Numbered from the stretch's first letter, positions 28,951 to 37,363 are shown. The stretch: 64,000 bases of DNA from Rhizobium sp. AQ_MP (GCF_014237835.1 NZ_JACJVI010000001.1:496001-560000), one strand, 5' to 3'. Notes: generated from the sequence alone by a model not told the origin. Numbers and translations: made by a program.

Positions 28951-29472
28951 ATGGAAGAAGGCCAGGAAGGCGAAGCCAAGAAGAAGTCCAATCTCATGGC
29001 GCTCGTGATCCCGCTGGTGGTGCTGACCGCCGTCGGGGGTGGGGGTGGCTGGGTCATCGGCAACATGCTCGCTCCGCAGGTGAAGCAGGCAGCAGACGCA
29101 GCCAAGGCAGCGGAAGAGGCGGCTGCCGGCGATCATGGTGGCGAGGCGAAAAAGGAGGAGGAGGGGCTCCCCAAGATCTCCACCGAGGCCAATGGCGTGG
29201 TGGCCCTGGAGCCGATCACCACCAACCTCGCTTACCCCTCGGAGAACTGGATCCGCCTCGAGGTCGCCCTCCTGTTCAACGGCCCCCCGGACGTTCAGAT
29301 TGCGGAGGCCGTCCACCAGGACATATTGGCCTATATGCGCACCGTGTCGCTGCAGCAGGTCGAAGGGCCGAGGGGCCTTCAATATCTCAAGGATGACCTT
29401 CAGGAGCGAGTTGACCTGCGCTCCGAAGGCCGCGTATCCAAGGTGATGTTCAGAACCCTCGTGATCGAATGA
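28951..29472 (+). CDS. fliL: Flagellar basal body-associated protein FliL
   Basis: Single-span inner-membrane protein that supports the stator. The membrane segment is at about 15-40 (LMALVIPLVVLTAVGGGGG), followed by an Ala/Glu-rich linker and the FliL domain (VALEPITTNLAYPSENWIRL, AVHQDILAYMRTVSLQQVEG). It is 173 residues long and overlaps fliP by 4 bases. A second FliL-like gene lies at 51469. Confidence 0.92.
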   Translation: MEEGQEGEAKKKSNLMALVIPLVVLTAVGGGGGWVIGNMLAPQVKQAADAAKAAEEAAAGDHGGEAKKEEEGLPKISTEANGVVALEPITTNLAYPSENWIRLEVALLFNGPPDVQIAEAVHQDILAYMRTVSLQQVEGPRGLQYLKDDLQERVDLRSEGRVSKVMFRTLVIE

Positions 29473-30206
29473 TTCGGTTTCTACTCATCGTCGCCGTCAT
29501 GATGATGGCGCCGCAACTGGCTGTGGCCCAGCAGTTGCCGACGGACATCTTCAACACCCCGATCGATGGATCGGTGGCGGCTTGGATCATTCGTACCTTT
29601 GGTCTGCTGACGGTGCTGTCGATTGCGCCGGGCATCTTGATCATGGTGACGAGCTTTCCGCGCTTCATCATCGCCTTTTCGATCCTGCGTTCCGGCATGG
29701 GCCTCGCCACGACGCCGTCCAACATGATCCTGACCAGCATGGCGCTCTTCATGACTTTCTATGTCATGGCGCCGACCATGGATCGCTCGTGGCGCGAGGG
29801 CGTCCAGCCCCTGCTCAACAGCCAGGTCACCGAGGCTGAGGCCGTTGCCCTGATCGCGGAACCGTTCCGCGAGTTTATGACCGCCAATACCCGCGATAAG
29901 GACCTGGCGCTCTTCGTCGATATCGCCAACGAGCGGGGGCAGGCGACCATCGTTGACGGCAAGATCGACTATCGTGTGTTGATCCCGGCCTTCATGCTCT
30001 CCGAGATCCGTCGCGGTTTCGAAATCGGCTTCCTGATCATCCTGCCGTTTCTGGTGATCGACATGGTGGTGGCTACGATCACCATGGCCATGGGTATGAT
30101 GATGCTGCCGCCCACCTCGATCTCGCTGCCGTTCAAGATCTTGTTTTTCGTCCTGATTGACGGCTGGAACCTGTTGGTGGGTAGTCTTGTCCGATCGTTC
30201 GCTTAG
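29469..30206 (+). CDS. fliP: Flagellar export gate protein FliP
   Basis: Forms the core pore of the export gate with FliQ and FliR, which are encoded at 46851 and 49310. The 245-residue protein has a cleavable signal peptide (about 1-20), the signature TSFPRFIIAFSILRSGMG and multiple membrane helices ending in LPFKILFFVLIDGWNLLVGSL. Last gene of the flgF operon. Confidence 0.95.
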   Translation: MIRFLLIVAVMMMAPQLAVAQQLPTDIFNTPIDGSVAAWIIRTFGLLTVLSIAPGILIMVTSFPRFIIAFSILRSGMGLATTPSNMILTSMALFMTFYVMAPTMDRSWREGVQPLLNSQVTEAEAVALIAEPFREFMTANTRDKDLALFVDIANERGQATIVDGKIDYRVLIPAFMLSEIRRGFEIGFLIILPFLVIDMVVATITMAMGMMMLPPTSISLPFKILFFVLIDGWNLLVGSLVRSFA

Positions 30207-30243
30207 CGATCCGGAGGCTTTCTACGTAAACCGTTTGCCCGTT

Positions 30244-30289
30244 GTTAACCATGGGTTAGTTCAACCCGGGGCGCACCCTCCTGGGTTAA
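30244..30289. promoter_or_regulatory. Candidate regulator-binding repeats upstream of flaA
   Basis: GTTAAC at 30244-30249 is followed 11 bases later by GTTAG at 30255. The second copy is part of an inverted repeat GGGTT-AGTTC-AACCC (30253-30267), and a further GTTAA is at 30285. The 11-base spacing recurs upstream of the third and fourth flagellin genes and rem. A role as a Rem or other activator site is inferred. Confidence 0.4.
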
Positions 30290-30360
30290 GGTGTTGGCAA
30301 CGAATGGCTGCGAGTTTGGTCCTCGCACGACGGGTCTGGTAGGAAGTAAGATACCAAATG

Positions 30361-30443
30361 GCATGATGCCGCACGCTCGTGACCGGTAAGTTTTGTAAGT
30401 CCGGTATGTCCCCTCTTGTATCTCGTTTAAGGGACAATTTGAC
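30361..30443 (+). promoter_or_regulatory. flaA leader with box and two hairpins, second one covers the Shine-Dalgarno
   Basis: Box GCATGATGC starts at 30361. Hairpin I pairs ACCGG (30382-30386) with CCGGT (30401-30405). Hairpin II pairs GTCCC (30408-30412) with GGGAC (30431-30435), which contains the Shine-Dalgarno AAGGGA 9 bases before the ATG. The same layout precedes the other three flagellin genes. Ribosome access could be controlled by opening hairpin II. Confidence 0.6.
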
Positions 30444-31352
30444 ATGGCCAGCATTCTGACCAACTCCAGCGCGATGTCCGCGCTTTCGACCCTGCGTTCG
30501 ATTGCCTCCAATATGGAATCGACACAGAGCGCCATCTCGACCGGCATGAAGGTTTCCAAGGCCTCTGACAACGCCGCCTACTGGTCGATCTCCACGACCA
30601 TGAAGTCCGACAACATGGCTCTGTCCGCCGTCACCGACGCGCTCGGCGTGGGCGCTGCCAAGGTCGATACCGCCTACGCAGGTATGGATTCTGCGATCGA
30701 GGTTGTGAAGCAGATCAAGAAGAAGCTCGTCGCCGCCCAGGAGCAGGGCGTGGACAAGACCAAGATCCAGGGCGAAATCGACCAGCTGCAGGAGCAGCTC
30801 CAGTCCGTCGCTGAATCGGCATCCTTCAACGGCCAAAACTGGCTCGCCAACGCGGGCGGTAACGTGAGCGTCGTGACCGGTTTTGTTCGGGCAGCCGACA
30901 ACACTGTATCGGTTAAGACCACCTCGATCACGCTGGGCGCCACCAACACCCTGTTCACCGCAGATGCAGCCACTGGCGCGATTGACACCACCGGCGGCAT
31001 CCTCGGCAGCACCGGCGCTGCGAGCAACCAGAGCATCTTTGGCTTCTCGATCAGCAACTCGACCTCTGCCACCGACCTGTCAAACCTGCTGACCGACGTC
31101 GAGACGTCGCTGAGCAACATGACCACCGCGGCAGCAACTCTCGGCTCCATCTCGTCCCGTATCGATCTGCAGACTGGCTTCGCTGATAAGCTGTCCGACG
31201 CAATCGAAAAGGGTGTTGGCCGCCTCGTTGACGCCAACATGAACGAAGAGTCGACCCGCCTCAAGGCCCTGCAGACCCAGCAGCAGCTGGCAATCCAGGC
31301 TCTGTCGATCGCCAACAACGACTCGCAGAACATCCTGTCGCTCTTCCGTTAA
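30444..31352 (+). CDS. flaA: Flagellin FlaA (first of four tandem flagellin genes)
   Basis: Filament subunit, exported without a signal peptide. The 302-residue protein has the conserved N-terminal D0/D1 region (MASILTNSSAMSALSTLRS, SDNAAYWSISTTMKSDN) and the C-terminal D1/D0 region (STRLKALQTQQQLAIQALSI, ending SQNILSLFR). The variable centre is short, as in rhizobial complex filaments. In S. meliloti FlaA is the principal flagellin. It differs most from the other three at the start (SSAMSALSTLRSIASNMEST). Own leader and downstream hairpin indicate single-gene transcription. Confidence 0.94.
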   Translation: MASILTNSSAMSALSTLRSIASNMESTQSAISTGMKVSKASDNAAYWSISTTMKSDNMALSAVTDALGVGAAKVDTAYAGMDSAIEVVKQIKKKLVAAQEQGVDKTKIQGEIDQLQEQLQSVAESASFNGQNWLANAGGNVSVVTGFVRAADNTVSVKTTSITLGATNTLFTADAATGAIDTTGGILGSTGAASNQSIFGFSISNSTSATDLSNLLTDVETSLSNMTTAAATLGSISSRIDLQTGFADKLSDAIEKGVGRLVDANMNEESTRLKALQTQQQLAIQALSIANNDSQNILSLFR

Positions 31353-31487
31353 TCGGAGGCGTGATGCCGGTCCCCCAGGGCCGGCCGAAGTTTCCATCGC
31401 CGATCGACCCTGGTGGCTGACCTGTGGTCTGTGTGGATGGAAGAGCTTGACCCCTCGGAGGCTGAACCGGGGCGGAAGCTACACAAG

Positions 31488-31518
31488 GACCGCGTTCGGA
31501 AACGGACGCGGTCTTTGC
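31488..31518 (+). terminator. Terminator after flaA
   Basis: GACCGCGT (31488-31495) pairs with ACGCGGTC (31506-31513) around TCGGAAACGG, followed by TTT and, after a short interruption, TTTTATT. It lies 135 bases after the flaA stop; the stretch between holds no gene. Confidence 0.7.
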
Positions 31519-31683
31519 GTTTTATTAATCATGATCTGGCACGCGCGCACACGCGCGAAGGTTGTCGAAAAATTTCACAAAAACTCGGTCCAGGGAGCCC
31601 GTTTAGGCCTTCGTTAACCTTGATAGTTTTATCTAAGCCTATCGAAGCGGCGAGCTAACGTTTTAGAATCAGCCAGTTAGCAG

Positions 31684-31758
31684 GCATGATGCTGTGCGCC
31701 GTTACCGGCAGGCCCGGAATGTCCCTTCTAAGTCAGCCATTCAAGGGGCAACACTACT
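31684..31758 (+). promoter_or_regulatory. flaB leader with box and two hairpins
   Basis: Box GCATGATGC is at 31684-31692. Hairpin I pairs CCGG (31705-31708) with CCGG (31714-31717). Hairpin II pairs GTCCCTT (31721-31727) with AAGGGGC (31743-31749), a 7-bp stem with one G-T pair and a 15-base loop, enclosing the Shine-Dalgarno AAGGGG of flaB. A GTTAAC word lies further upstream at 31613. Confidence 0.6.
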
Positions 31759-32673
31759 ATGACGAGCATTCTTACCAATGTCGCCGCGATGTCGGCACTG
31801 CAGACGCTGCGCTCGATTGGCAGCAGCATGCAAGATACCCAGGGCCGCGTATCGTCCGGTCTCCGCGTCGGTGAAGCCTCCGACAACGCCGCCTATTGGT
31901 CGATCGCCACCACCATGCGTTCCGACAACATGGCACTCTCCGCCGTTTCGGACGCTCTCGGCCTCGGCGCTTCGAAGATCGACACCGCCTATGCCGGTAT
32001 GGAATCGGCCATCGAAGTGGTGAAGCAGATCAAGTCGAAGCTTGTCACCGCCACGGAAGAAGGCGTTGACAAGAAAAAGGTTCAGGAAGAAATCTCGCAG
32101 CTGCAGCAACAGCTGAGATCGATCGCCGAATCGGCTTCCTTCAGCGGCGAAAACTGGATTGCTGGTGATGCTGGCAACGTGACGGTTGTATCCGGCTTCG
32201 TCCGTGACGCAAACAATGCCGTTTCCGTCAAGACCACGACCTACGCTCTCACGGATACTGCGAACGGCACGCTGCTGTTCGGTGGTGACGGCGCAGGCGG
32301 CATCGTCAACACCTCCGGTATTCTCGGGACTGCCGGTGGCGCCACCATCAACGTTTCGGTGAACGATCTGAACATTTCGGCCTTCGGCGGTACCGAAATG
32401 GCAGAAGCTTTGACCCTTGTCGATTCCGCACTTGCCTCCATGACCAGTGCGGGTGCTCAGCTTGGCTCGATCTCCATGCGCATCAAACTGCAGGAAAACT
32501 TCGCCGACAAACTGTCTGACTCGCTGTCCTCCGGTATCGGTCGCCTCGTCGATGCCAACATGAACGAAGAATCGACCCGCCTGAAAGCCCTGCAGACCCA
32601 GCAGCAGCTGGCCGTCCAGTCGCTTTCGATTGCCAATTCTTCTTCGGACGTCATCCTCACGCTCTTCCGCTAA
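31759..32673 (+). CDS. flaB: Flagellin FlaB (second tandem flagellin gene)
   Basis: 304-residue flagellin. N-terminus MTSILTNVAAMSALQTLRS and the conserved blocks DTQGRVSSGLRVGEASDNA and C-terminal TRLKALQTQQQLAVQSLSI ... ILTLFR are shared with the next two genes. Minor flagellins in rhizobia mix with FlaA to form the rigid complex filament. AAGGGG lies 10 bases before the ATG but inside a predicted hairpin. A terminator follows at 32695. Confidence 0.93.
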   Translation: MTSILTNVAAMSALQTLRSIGSSMQDTQGRVSSGLRVGEASDNAAYWSIATTMRSDNMALSAVSDALGLGASKIDTAYAGMESAIEVVKQIKSKLVTATEEGVDKKKVQEEISQLQQQLRSIAESASFSGENWIAGDAGNVTVVSGFVRDANNAVSVKTTTYALTDTANGTLLFGGDGAGGIVNTSGILGTAGGATINVSVNDLNISAFGGTEMAEALTLVDSALASMTSAGAQLGSISMRIKLQENFADKLSDSLSSGIGRLVDANMNEESTRLKALQTQQQLAVQSLSIANSSSDVILTLFR

Positions 32674-32694
32674 GACGAACAGAGCGCCACGATC

Positions 32695-32720
32695 AAAGCC
32701 GCCCTCCGGGGCGGCTTTTT
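32695..32720 (+). terminator. Rho-independent terminator after flaB
   Basis: AAAGCCGCC pairs with GGCGGCTTT around a short CTCCGG loop and runs into a T tract (TTTTT), 22 bases after the flaB stop. Confidence 0.88.
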
Positions 32721-32746
32721 GCGCATTAAGGATTTTTTTGTACCTG

Positions 32747-32764
32747 CTTAACCATCCGTTAACC
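32747..32764. promoter_or_regulatory. TTAACC direct repeats upstream of the third flagellin gene
   Basis: CTTAACC (32747-32753) and GTTAACC (32758-32764) are spaced exactly 11 bases. A third GTTAACC is at 32799 and an inverted repeat GTTACATGG/ ATGTAAC lies between (about 32773-32793). This matches the 11-base spacing seen upstream of flaA, the fourth flagellin gene and rem. Confidence 0.45.
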
Positions 32765-32826
32765 ATAAGCCCGTTACATGGCTCTCATGTAACGATGAGT
32801 TAACCAAGACGAAGAAGTGGTTAAGG

Positions 32827-32897
32827 GCATTAGGCCGAGTCATCGTTCCCGGAAAGACCGGGATGTCCCCAGAACTAGCCATTTAAGGGACACGACC
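32827..32897 (+). promoter_or_regulatory. Third flagellin leader with box and two hairpins
   Basis: Box GCATTAGGC (32827-32835) is a variant of GCATGATGC. Hairpin I pairs TCCCGG (32847-32852) with CCGGGA (32858-32863) over an AAAGA loop. Hairpin II pairs GTCCC (32865-32869) with GGGAC (32887-32891), covering the Shine-Dalgarno AAGGGA. The start codon is GTG 32898. Confidence 0.6.
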
Positions 32898-33854
32898 GTG
32901 ACCAGCATTTTGACGAACAACGCAGCGATGGCTGCACTTCAAACTCTCCGCTCGCTCGATTCGAAGATGCAGGATACTCAGGGACGTGTATCCTCGGGTC
33001 TTCGCGTTGGTGGAGCCTCCGACAACGCCGCCTATTGGTCGATCGCGACGACGATGCGATCGGACAACATGGCACTCTCTGCGGTCCAGGATGCGCTGGG
33101 CCTCGGTGCTGCCAAGATCGACACCGCCTATGCCGCGATGTCGAGCGCCATTGACGTCGTCAAGCAGATCAAGGCGAAAGTCGTCGCTGCGACTGAAGAG
33201 GGCGTCGACAAGAGCAAGATCCAGGAAGAAATCAACCAGCTCAAGGAACAGCTCCGCTCGATCTCAGAGTCCGCAAGCTTCAGTGGTCAGAACTGGATCG
33301 CCGGTGGTGACAATGCCGCCACACCCGTCAATGTGACGGTCGTGTCCGGGTTCTTGCGTAGCTCCACCGGCGCGGTCTCCGTTTCCACGACCGGATACAA
33401 GCTGGATGCCAGCACCCCGGGCGAGATGACCGTTCTCTACGGCTCAAACGGTGCTGGCGGTATAGAGTTCACCACCGGCATCCTCGGCACAACGGGCACC
33501 TTCACAAACGTCGCGGCCCAGTCTGTCGATACTCTTGATATCACCCTTTATGCGACTGCCGACATGCAGGCAAACATGAAGGAGGCCCTGGATCTGGTTG
33601 AAGGGGCTCTGCAAAACATGACCAGTGCCGCCGCTGCCCTTGGTTCGATCTCGATGCGCATCGGCATGCAGGAAAAGTTTGTTGCCAGCCTTACGGACTC
33701 GATCGACAGCGGTATTGGTCGTCTCGTCGACGCCAACATGAACGAAGAATCGACCCGCCTGAAGGCCCTTCAGACCCAACAGCAGCTGGCCATCCAGTCG
33801 CTCTCCATCGCCAACACCTCTTCCGAAAGCATCCTGACACTCTTCCGTCAGTAA
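32898..33854 (+). CDS. Flagellin, third tandem copy (FlaC/FlaD type), GTG start
   Basis: 318-residue flagellin beginning (M)TSILTNNAAMAALQTLRS and ending TSSESILTLFRQ. The start is GTG at 32898: it aligns exactly with the ATG of the other flagellins and has AAGGGA 7 bases upstream. An upstream in-frame GTG at 32817 would place the leader hairpins inside the coding region and add 27 non-family residues. The central domain is slightly larger than in FlaA and FlaB. In S. meliloti the third gene is called flaD and the fourth flaC, so I leave the symbol open. Confidence 0.92.
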   Translation: MTSILTNNAAMAALQTLRSLDSKMQDTQGRVSSGLRVGGASDNAAYWSIATTMRSDNMALSAVQDALGLGAAKIDTAYAAMSSAIDVVKQIKAKVVAATEEGVDKSKIQEEINQLKEQLRSISESASFSGQNWIAGGDNAATPVNVTVVSGFLRSSTGAVSVSTTGYKLDASTPGEMTVLYGSNGAGGIEFTTGILGTTGTFTNVAAQSVDTLDITLYATADMQANMKEALDLVEGALQNMTSAAAALGSISMRIGMQEKFVASLTDSIDSGIGRLVDANMNEESTRLKALQTQQQLAIQSLSIANTSSESILTLFRQ

Positions 33855-33915
33855 GCGGCGCCCTGGCTAGGGGCGACTTCGTCCCGCCCTGACGGTGTCG
33901 GATGTGCTCGGTGTG

Positions 33916-33948
33916 AATCCGCGCCTCGCAAGAGGCGCGGATTTTCCT
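33916..33948 (+). terminator. Rho-independent terminator after the third flagellin gene
   Basis: A perfect 12-bp stem (AATCCGCGCCTC / GAGGCGCGGATT) closed by a GCAA tetraloop is followed by TT-CC-TTT, 62 bases after the stop codon. Confidence 0.88.
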
Positions 33949-34030
33949 TTGGGGCTTGCGCGAAGCTTTTCACGTTTTCGTTTCCTGGACAAATGCGGTG
34001 ACTTACCCTTGTCAGATGCCGCAGCGCTTT

Positions 34031-34060
34031 GTTAACTGCCGCTGTTAACGATTTGTTAAC
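34031..34060. promoter_or_regulatory. Three GTTAAC palindromes upstream of the fourth flagellin gene
   Basis: GTTAAC occurs at 34031-34036, 34044-34049 and 34055-34060, spaced 13 and 11 bases. The rem upstream region carries three GTTAA words spaced 11 and 13 bases, i.e. the same pattern read from the other strand. This suggests binding of a tandem winged-helix regulator; direct evidence is lacking. Confidence 0.5.
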
Positions 34061-34089
34061 TGCGACGGGGACCACGCACTGCGCGGTCA

Positions 34090-34158
34090 GCATGATGCCC
34101 ACCCGTCTTCCCGGCAAGCTGCCGGATGAGCAGTCCGATACGCTTAGGGGCACCAAGC
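34090..34158 (+). promoter_or_regulatory. Fourth flagellin leader with box and hairpin
   Basis: Box GCATGATGC (34090-34098) and hairpin I, CCGGC (34111-34115) with GCCGG (34121-34125) over AAGCT, match the other three leaders. The second hairpin is weak here: only GTCC (34133-34136) with GGGGC region (34148-34151), including a G-T pair. The Shine-Dalgarno AGGGG is at 34146-34150, 8 bases before the ATG. Confidence 0.5.
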
Positions 34159-35121
34159 ATGACCAGTATTATGACCAATGCGGCCGCAATGGCGGCGCTG
34201 CAGACGCTTCGTACGATCGACACCAACCTCGAAACGACCCAGCGTCGTGTTTCTTCGGGCTACCGGGTCGAAACGGCAGCCGATAACGCGGGCTATTGGT
34301 CCATCGCAACGACGATGCGCTCCGACAATGCTGCGCTCTCGACGGTTTCCGACGCGCTCGGCCTCGGTGCGGCGACGGTTGATACCGCTTACACGTCTCT
34401 CGACAATGTCGTGAATGTCATGTCGTCAATCAAAGCGAAGCTGGTCGCGGCCAGCGAGCCGGGCGTGGACAAGAACAAGATCAACGAGGAAATGAAGCAG
34501 CTGAAGAATCAGCTGATTTCTGCTGCACAATCGGCTTCCTTCTCGGGCGAAAACTGGCTGTACAACACCAATGCTGCGCCATTGGGCACCAAGCAGGTCG
34601 TCTCATCTTTCGTGCGCGGTGCCGATGGCAGCGTTCAGGTCACGACGCTTGATTTCAATACTGCCGACTCCGTCCTGATCGATATCCAGGACCCGTCGCA
34701 GGGGTTTCTCACGAAGGCAATCGATGCGGATGCCCTTCGCGGGACCGGCACCGGGACGCGCGAATATTTTCTTCTCGACATGGGCGCAGCCCCTGCCGGG
34801 GCCCAGGAAATCGCCATCAACACCAATACCGACAAGGCCACCTTGGATGACATGATCGCGGTTGTCGATAATGTGATTCTGCAGCTGACGGACGCCGCAG
34901 CAACGCTCGGCGCGATCACCTCGCGCATCAAGATGCAGGACAACTTCGTCTCCAACCTCATGAACGTGATCGACAAGGGTATCGGACGCCTGGTGGATGC
35001 TGACATGAATCAGGAATCGACCCGTCTGAAGGCCTTGCAGACCCAGCAGCAGCTCGGCATCCAGGCGCTGTCGATCGCCAATACCAGTGCCGAGAAGCTC
35101 CTCACGCTCTTCCAGCGTTGA
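34159..35121 (+). CDS. Flagellin, fourth tandem copy (FlaC/FlaD type)
   Basis: 320-residue flagellin starting MTSIMTNAAAMAALQTLRT and ending TSAEKLLTLFQR. ATG 34159 aligns with the starts of the other copies and has AGGGG 8 bases upstream; an ATG at 34126 would overlap the leader. It is the most divergent of the last three copies in the centre (VTTLDFNTADSVLIDIQDPS). A UUCG-capped hairpin follows. Confidence 0.92.
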   Translation: MTSIMTNAAAMAALQTLRTIDTNLETTQRRVSSGYRVETAADNAGYWSIATTMRSDNAALSTVSDALGLGAATVDTAYTSLDNVVNVMSSIKAKLVAASEPGVDKNKINEEMKQLKNQLISAAQSASFSGENWLYNTNAAPLGTKQVVSSFVRGADGSVQVTTLDFNTADSVLIDIQDPSQGFLTKAIDADALRGTGTGTREYFLLDMGAAPAGAQEIAINTNTDKATLDDMIAVVDNVILQLTDAAATLGAITSRIKMQDNFVSNLMNVIDKGIGRLVDADMNQESTRLKALQTQQQLGIQALSIANTSAEKLLTLFQR

Positions 35122-35131
35122 CGCCTGAAAC

Positions 35132-35153
35132 GCCGGGTGTTTCGACACCCGGC
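35132..35153 (+). terminator. UUCG-tetraloop hairpin after the fourth flagellin gene
   Basis: GCCGGGTGT and ACACCCGGC form a perfect 9-bp stem closed by TTCG, 10 bases after the stop. There is no T run, so it may act as an mRNA-protecting stem as well as, or instead of, a terminator. Confidence 0.6.
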
Positions 35154-35307
35154 ATGCCTGTGCCGCTTTGAAGCAGGCCGTCGCAGGACTCATTCATCTT
35201 CGCGCAAGTTTGAACCCTTAGCTTCATCGAAAGGACGTGGGCCTCGCTGCCAGTCCCTGCCGAGTGAACTTCGATCGATCCAGGAAGATGAGAGAACGCG
35301 TACCAAC

Positions 35308-35388
35308 ATGCTGATGCTTGATCGTCTTCACGCGCATGAATGCGCCTGCCGGTTTCCCTGCTTCGCCCATGGAGGCGACTGCCGATGA
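35308..35388 (+). CDS. Candidate 26-residue Cys-rich upstream peptide overlapping the FliH-like gene
   Basis: ATG 35308 opens a 26-codon frame ending [17 protein letters not shown] (four Cys), and its TGA overlaps the next gene's ATG as ATGA. AGGAAGATGAGAG lies upstream but about 13 bases away, so the ribosome-binding site is weak. Other in-frame codons reach further upstream (to 35137). If real, it could couple translation of the downstream gene; otherwise it is a chance frame. Confidence 0.3.
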   Translation: MLMLDRLHAHECACRFPCFAHGGDCR

Positions 35389-36038
35389 GCATGCCTCTGG
35401 CCCGATATCTCAAGGACTTCTCAACCTCGGTGCCCCCACCGGCATCGCCCCCAGCGACATTCGAGATGCCAGCAGGGGATGCCTTCGACCTGGATTTTCC
35501 AGCACTCCCGGAGCCGGAGGTTCAAGCAATCGACGTCGAAACGTTAAGGCGCGAGGCCTATGCCGAGGGTCACGAGGCAGGCGAAAAGGCGGCCATGGAG
35601 CGCTTTGAGGTCGATCGACAGGCGATGCAAATTGCCCATGCCCAAGCTCTGTCTGAACGTGACCAGAAGCTGCGCGACGAGTTCGCCGCCATAATCGCCG
35701 AAAAACTGCCGGAAGCCATTCGGACCTTGTCTCTCACCGTAAGCGAACAGGCCGCGATCGCCCTTGCCCCCGTCATTGGCGAGGCGCTTGTAGAAAAGGC
35801 CGTCAAGGATTTGGCCGACCTGTTGCAGACCGCGATATCCGCTGGAGAGGCGGGCGCGATCACGATCAAGGGGCCACGTCAACTCTTCGACAAGCTCCAG
35901 GCCGAGATGCCGGAGCACGGTGACTTCTTGCGCTTCTCCGAGGATGCCGATCTCGATTTGACGGCTGAATTCGGCGACGCCGCGCTCGTCACACGCATAT
36001 CCGCCTTTACGGCGAGCCTGAAGAAAGTGTTGGGATGA
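35385..36038 (+). CDS. FliH-like export-ATPase regulator (candidate)
   Basis: A 217-residue soluble protein before motB. After a Pro-rich N-terminus it has a long charged helix (about 50-85, [20 protein letters not shown]) with small residues spaced as in the FliH GxxxG helix. A helical middle and a C-terminal domain ([47 protein letters not shown]) follow the FliH/YscL layout: a substrate-binding VxP-like strand, then ED-DL, then the terminal helix. fliH is otherwise missing from this cluster although fliI is present. ATG 35385 has GGAGG 9 bases upstream. The stop overlaps the motB start. Function is inferred. Confidence 0.6.
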   Translation: MSMPLARYLKDFSTSVPPPASPPATFEMPAGDAFDLDFPALPEPEVQAIDVETLRREAYAEGHEAGEKAAMERFEVDRQAMQIAHAQALSERDQKLRDEFAAIIAEKLPEAIRTLSLTVSEQAAIALAPVIGEALVEKAVKDLADLLQTAISAGEAGAITIKGPRQLFDKLQAEMPEHGDFLRFSEDADLDLTAEFGDAALVTRISAFTASLKKVLG

Positions 36039-37363
36039 GCGAAGACAATCATCACCACGGCAAAAACGAAATCATCATCGTCAAGCGCCACAAGGGTGAT
36101 CACGATGGCGCGCATGGCGGTGCCTGGAAGATTGCCTATGCTGACTTCATGACCGCGATGATGGCCTTCTTCCTGGTCATGTGGCTGGTCAACGCCGCAA
36201 ACGAGGAAACCAAGGCTTCGGTCGCAAGCTACTTCAATCCCATCAAGCTTTCAGACGAAAAGCCGACCGAAAAGGGGCTTGAAAAGCCGGTTGAGACCAG
36301 CGAGGGCGAAGAAAAGAAGGAGCGCTCCCAGGTCGATGAAGACCAGGACAAGGTCGGTTCGGCTGCAGCAACGGGTGATGATCAGACGGCATCTTCGGGG
36401 GACGAGGCCAACTATTCCGAGGCGGACTTCTTTGAAAACCCCTATTCCGTTCTGGCTGAGATCGCTCAGGAAGTCGGCCAGCAGGCCAATGTGAGTGCCA
36501 AGGGCGAGGGTGGCGCTGCTGACTCCGGTCCCTCCACCGGCGCGCAGGGGGGAGAGGCCTATCGCGATCCCTTCGATCCCGATTTCTGGACGCAGCAGAT
36601 CCAGACCGCAAATGGCCCTCCGGGCGAGCCGACCGATGCGCAGACCCCGGCTGAACAGGCGCAGACAGCCGAGCCGCAAACGGCGGATCCCGCCGAACAA
36701 CCGGCCGCGCCGGAACAGCAGATCGCCCTCGTCGTACCAGGGCAGAAGCCCGAAACGCCCACGACACCAGGCGAGGCGATGACCTCTGCCAAGCCTGAGA
36801 ACGGCGCGACCGAGCAGACCGAAACTGGCCAATCCACCAAAGCGGAGGAACAGTCGGCTACGGCGCCGGAAACGTCCGATGCTGCGCTCAAGGCGCAGCT
36901 TGCCGCGGCAGACCAACTCAAGGCACAGATTGAGAATGCCATCGGTGGTGCCGCAGGCAAACTGTCGGAGGGGCTTCTGGTGACGCCCGCGGAGGGCGGT
37001 CTTTTGGTCACGATCAGCGACCAGTCCGATGCGGCCATGTTCAATGTCGGCTCGGCCGTGCCGCGCCGCGAACTGGTGCTCGCGATGGAGAAGCTCGGCC
37101 AGATCTTGCAGGAGAAGCCGGGACGCATCGTCATCCGCGGTCATACCGACGCGCGTCAGTTCCGTGGGACGGAAAACGATAACTGGCGTCTCTCCATGGC
37201 GCGCGCCCATAGCGCCTACTACATGCTCGTTCGTGGCGGCCTGAGTGAGGATCGCGTTGAACAGGTGTCTGGCTTCGCTGACCGGCGCCTGCAGGTTCCC
37301 GATGATCCGCTCGCGGACGCCAATCGACGGATCGAGATCCTGATTGAAGCGGAGCAGGGGTGA
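36035..37363 (+). CDS. motB: Flagellar stator protein MotB
   Basis: Peptidoglycan-anchored stator subunit. The single membrane helix contains the proton-carrying Asp (D37 in [20 protein letters not shown]). It is followed by a very long Ala/Glu/Gln/Pro-rich periplasmic linker (about 80-285) and an OmpA-like domain ([24 protein letters not shown]). At 442 residues it is longer than enteric MotB (about 308) because of the linker, as in rhizobia. It overlaps the FliH-like gene and motC by 4 bases each. Confidence 0.94.
   Translation: MSEDNHHHGKNEIIIVKRHKGDHDGAHGGAWKIAYADFMTAMMAFFLVMWLVNAANEETKASVASYFNPIKLSDEKPTEKGLEKPVETSEGEEKKERSQVDEDQDKVGSAAATGDDQTASSGDEANYSEADFFENPYSVLAEIAQEVGQQANVSAKGEGGAADSGPSTGAQGGEAYRDPFDPDFWTQQIQTANGPPGEPTDAQTPAEQAQTAEPQTADPAEQPAAPEQQIALVVPGQKPETPTTPGEAMTSAKPENGATEQTETGQSTKAEEQSATAPETSDAALKAQLAAADQLKAQIENAIGGAAGKLSEGLLVTPAEGGLLVTISDQSDAAMFNVGSAVPRRELVLAMEKLGQILQEKPGRIVIRGHTDARQFRGTENDNWRLSMARAHSAYYMLVRGGLSEDRVEQVSGFADRRLQVPDDPLADANRRIEILIEAEQG

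Noticed and set aside
30444..35121. Four similar flagellin genes as a mobile or repeat-mediated duplication
   Set aside because: Tandem flagellin genes in this place are normal for rhizobia; there are no insertion-sequence ends, and each has its own control region and hairpin.
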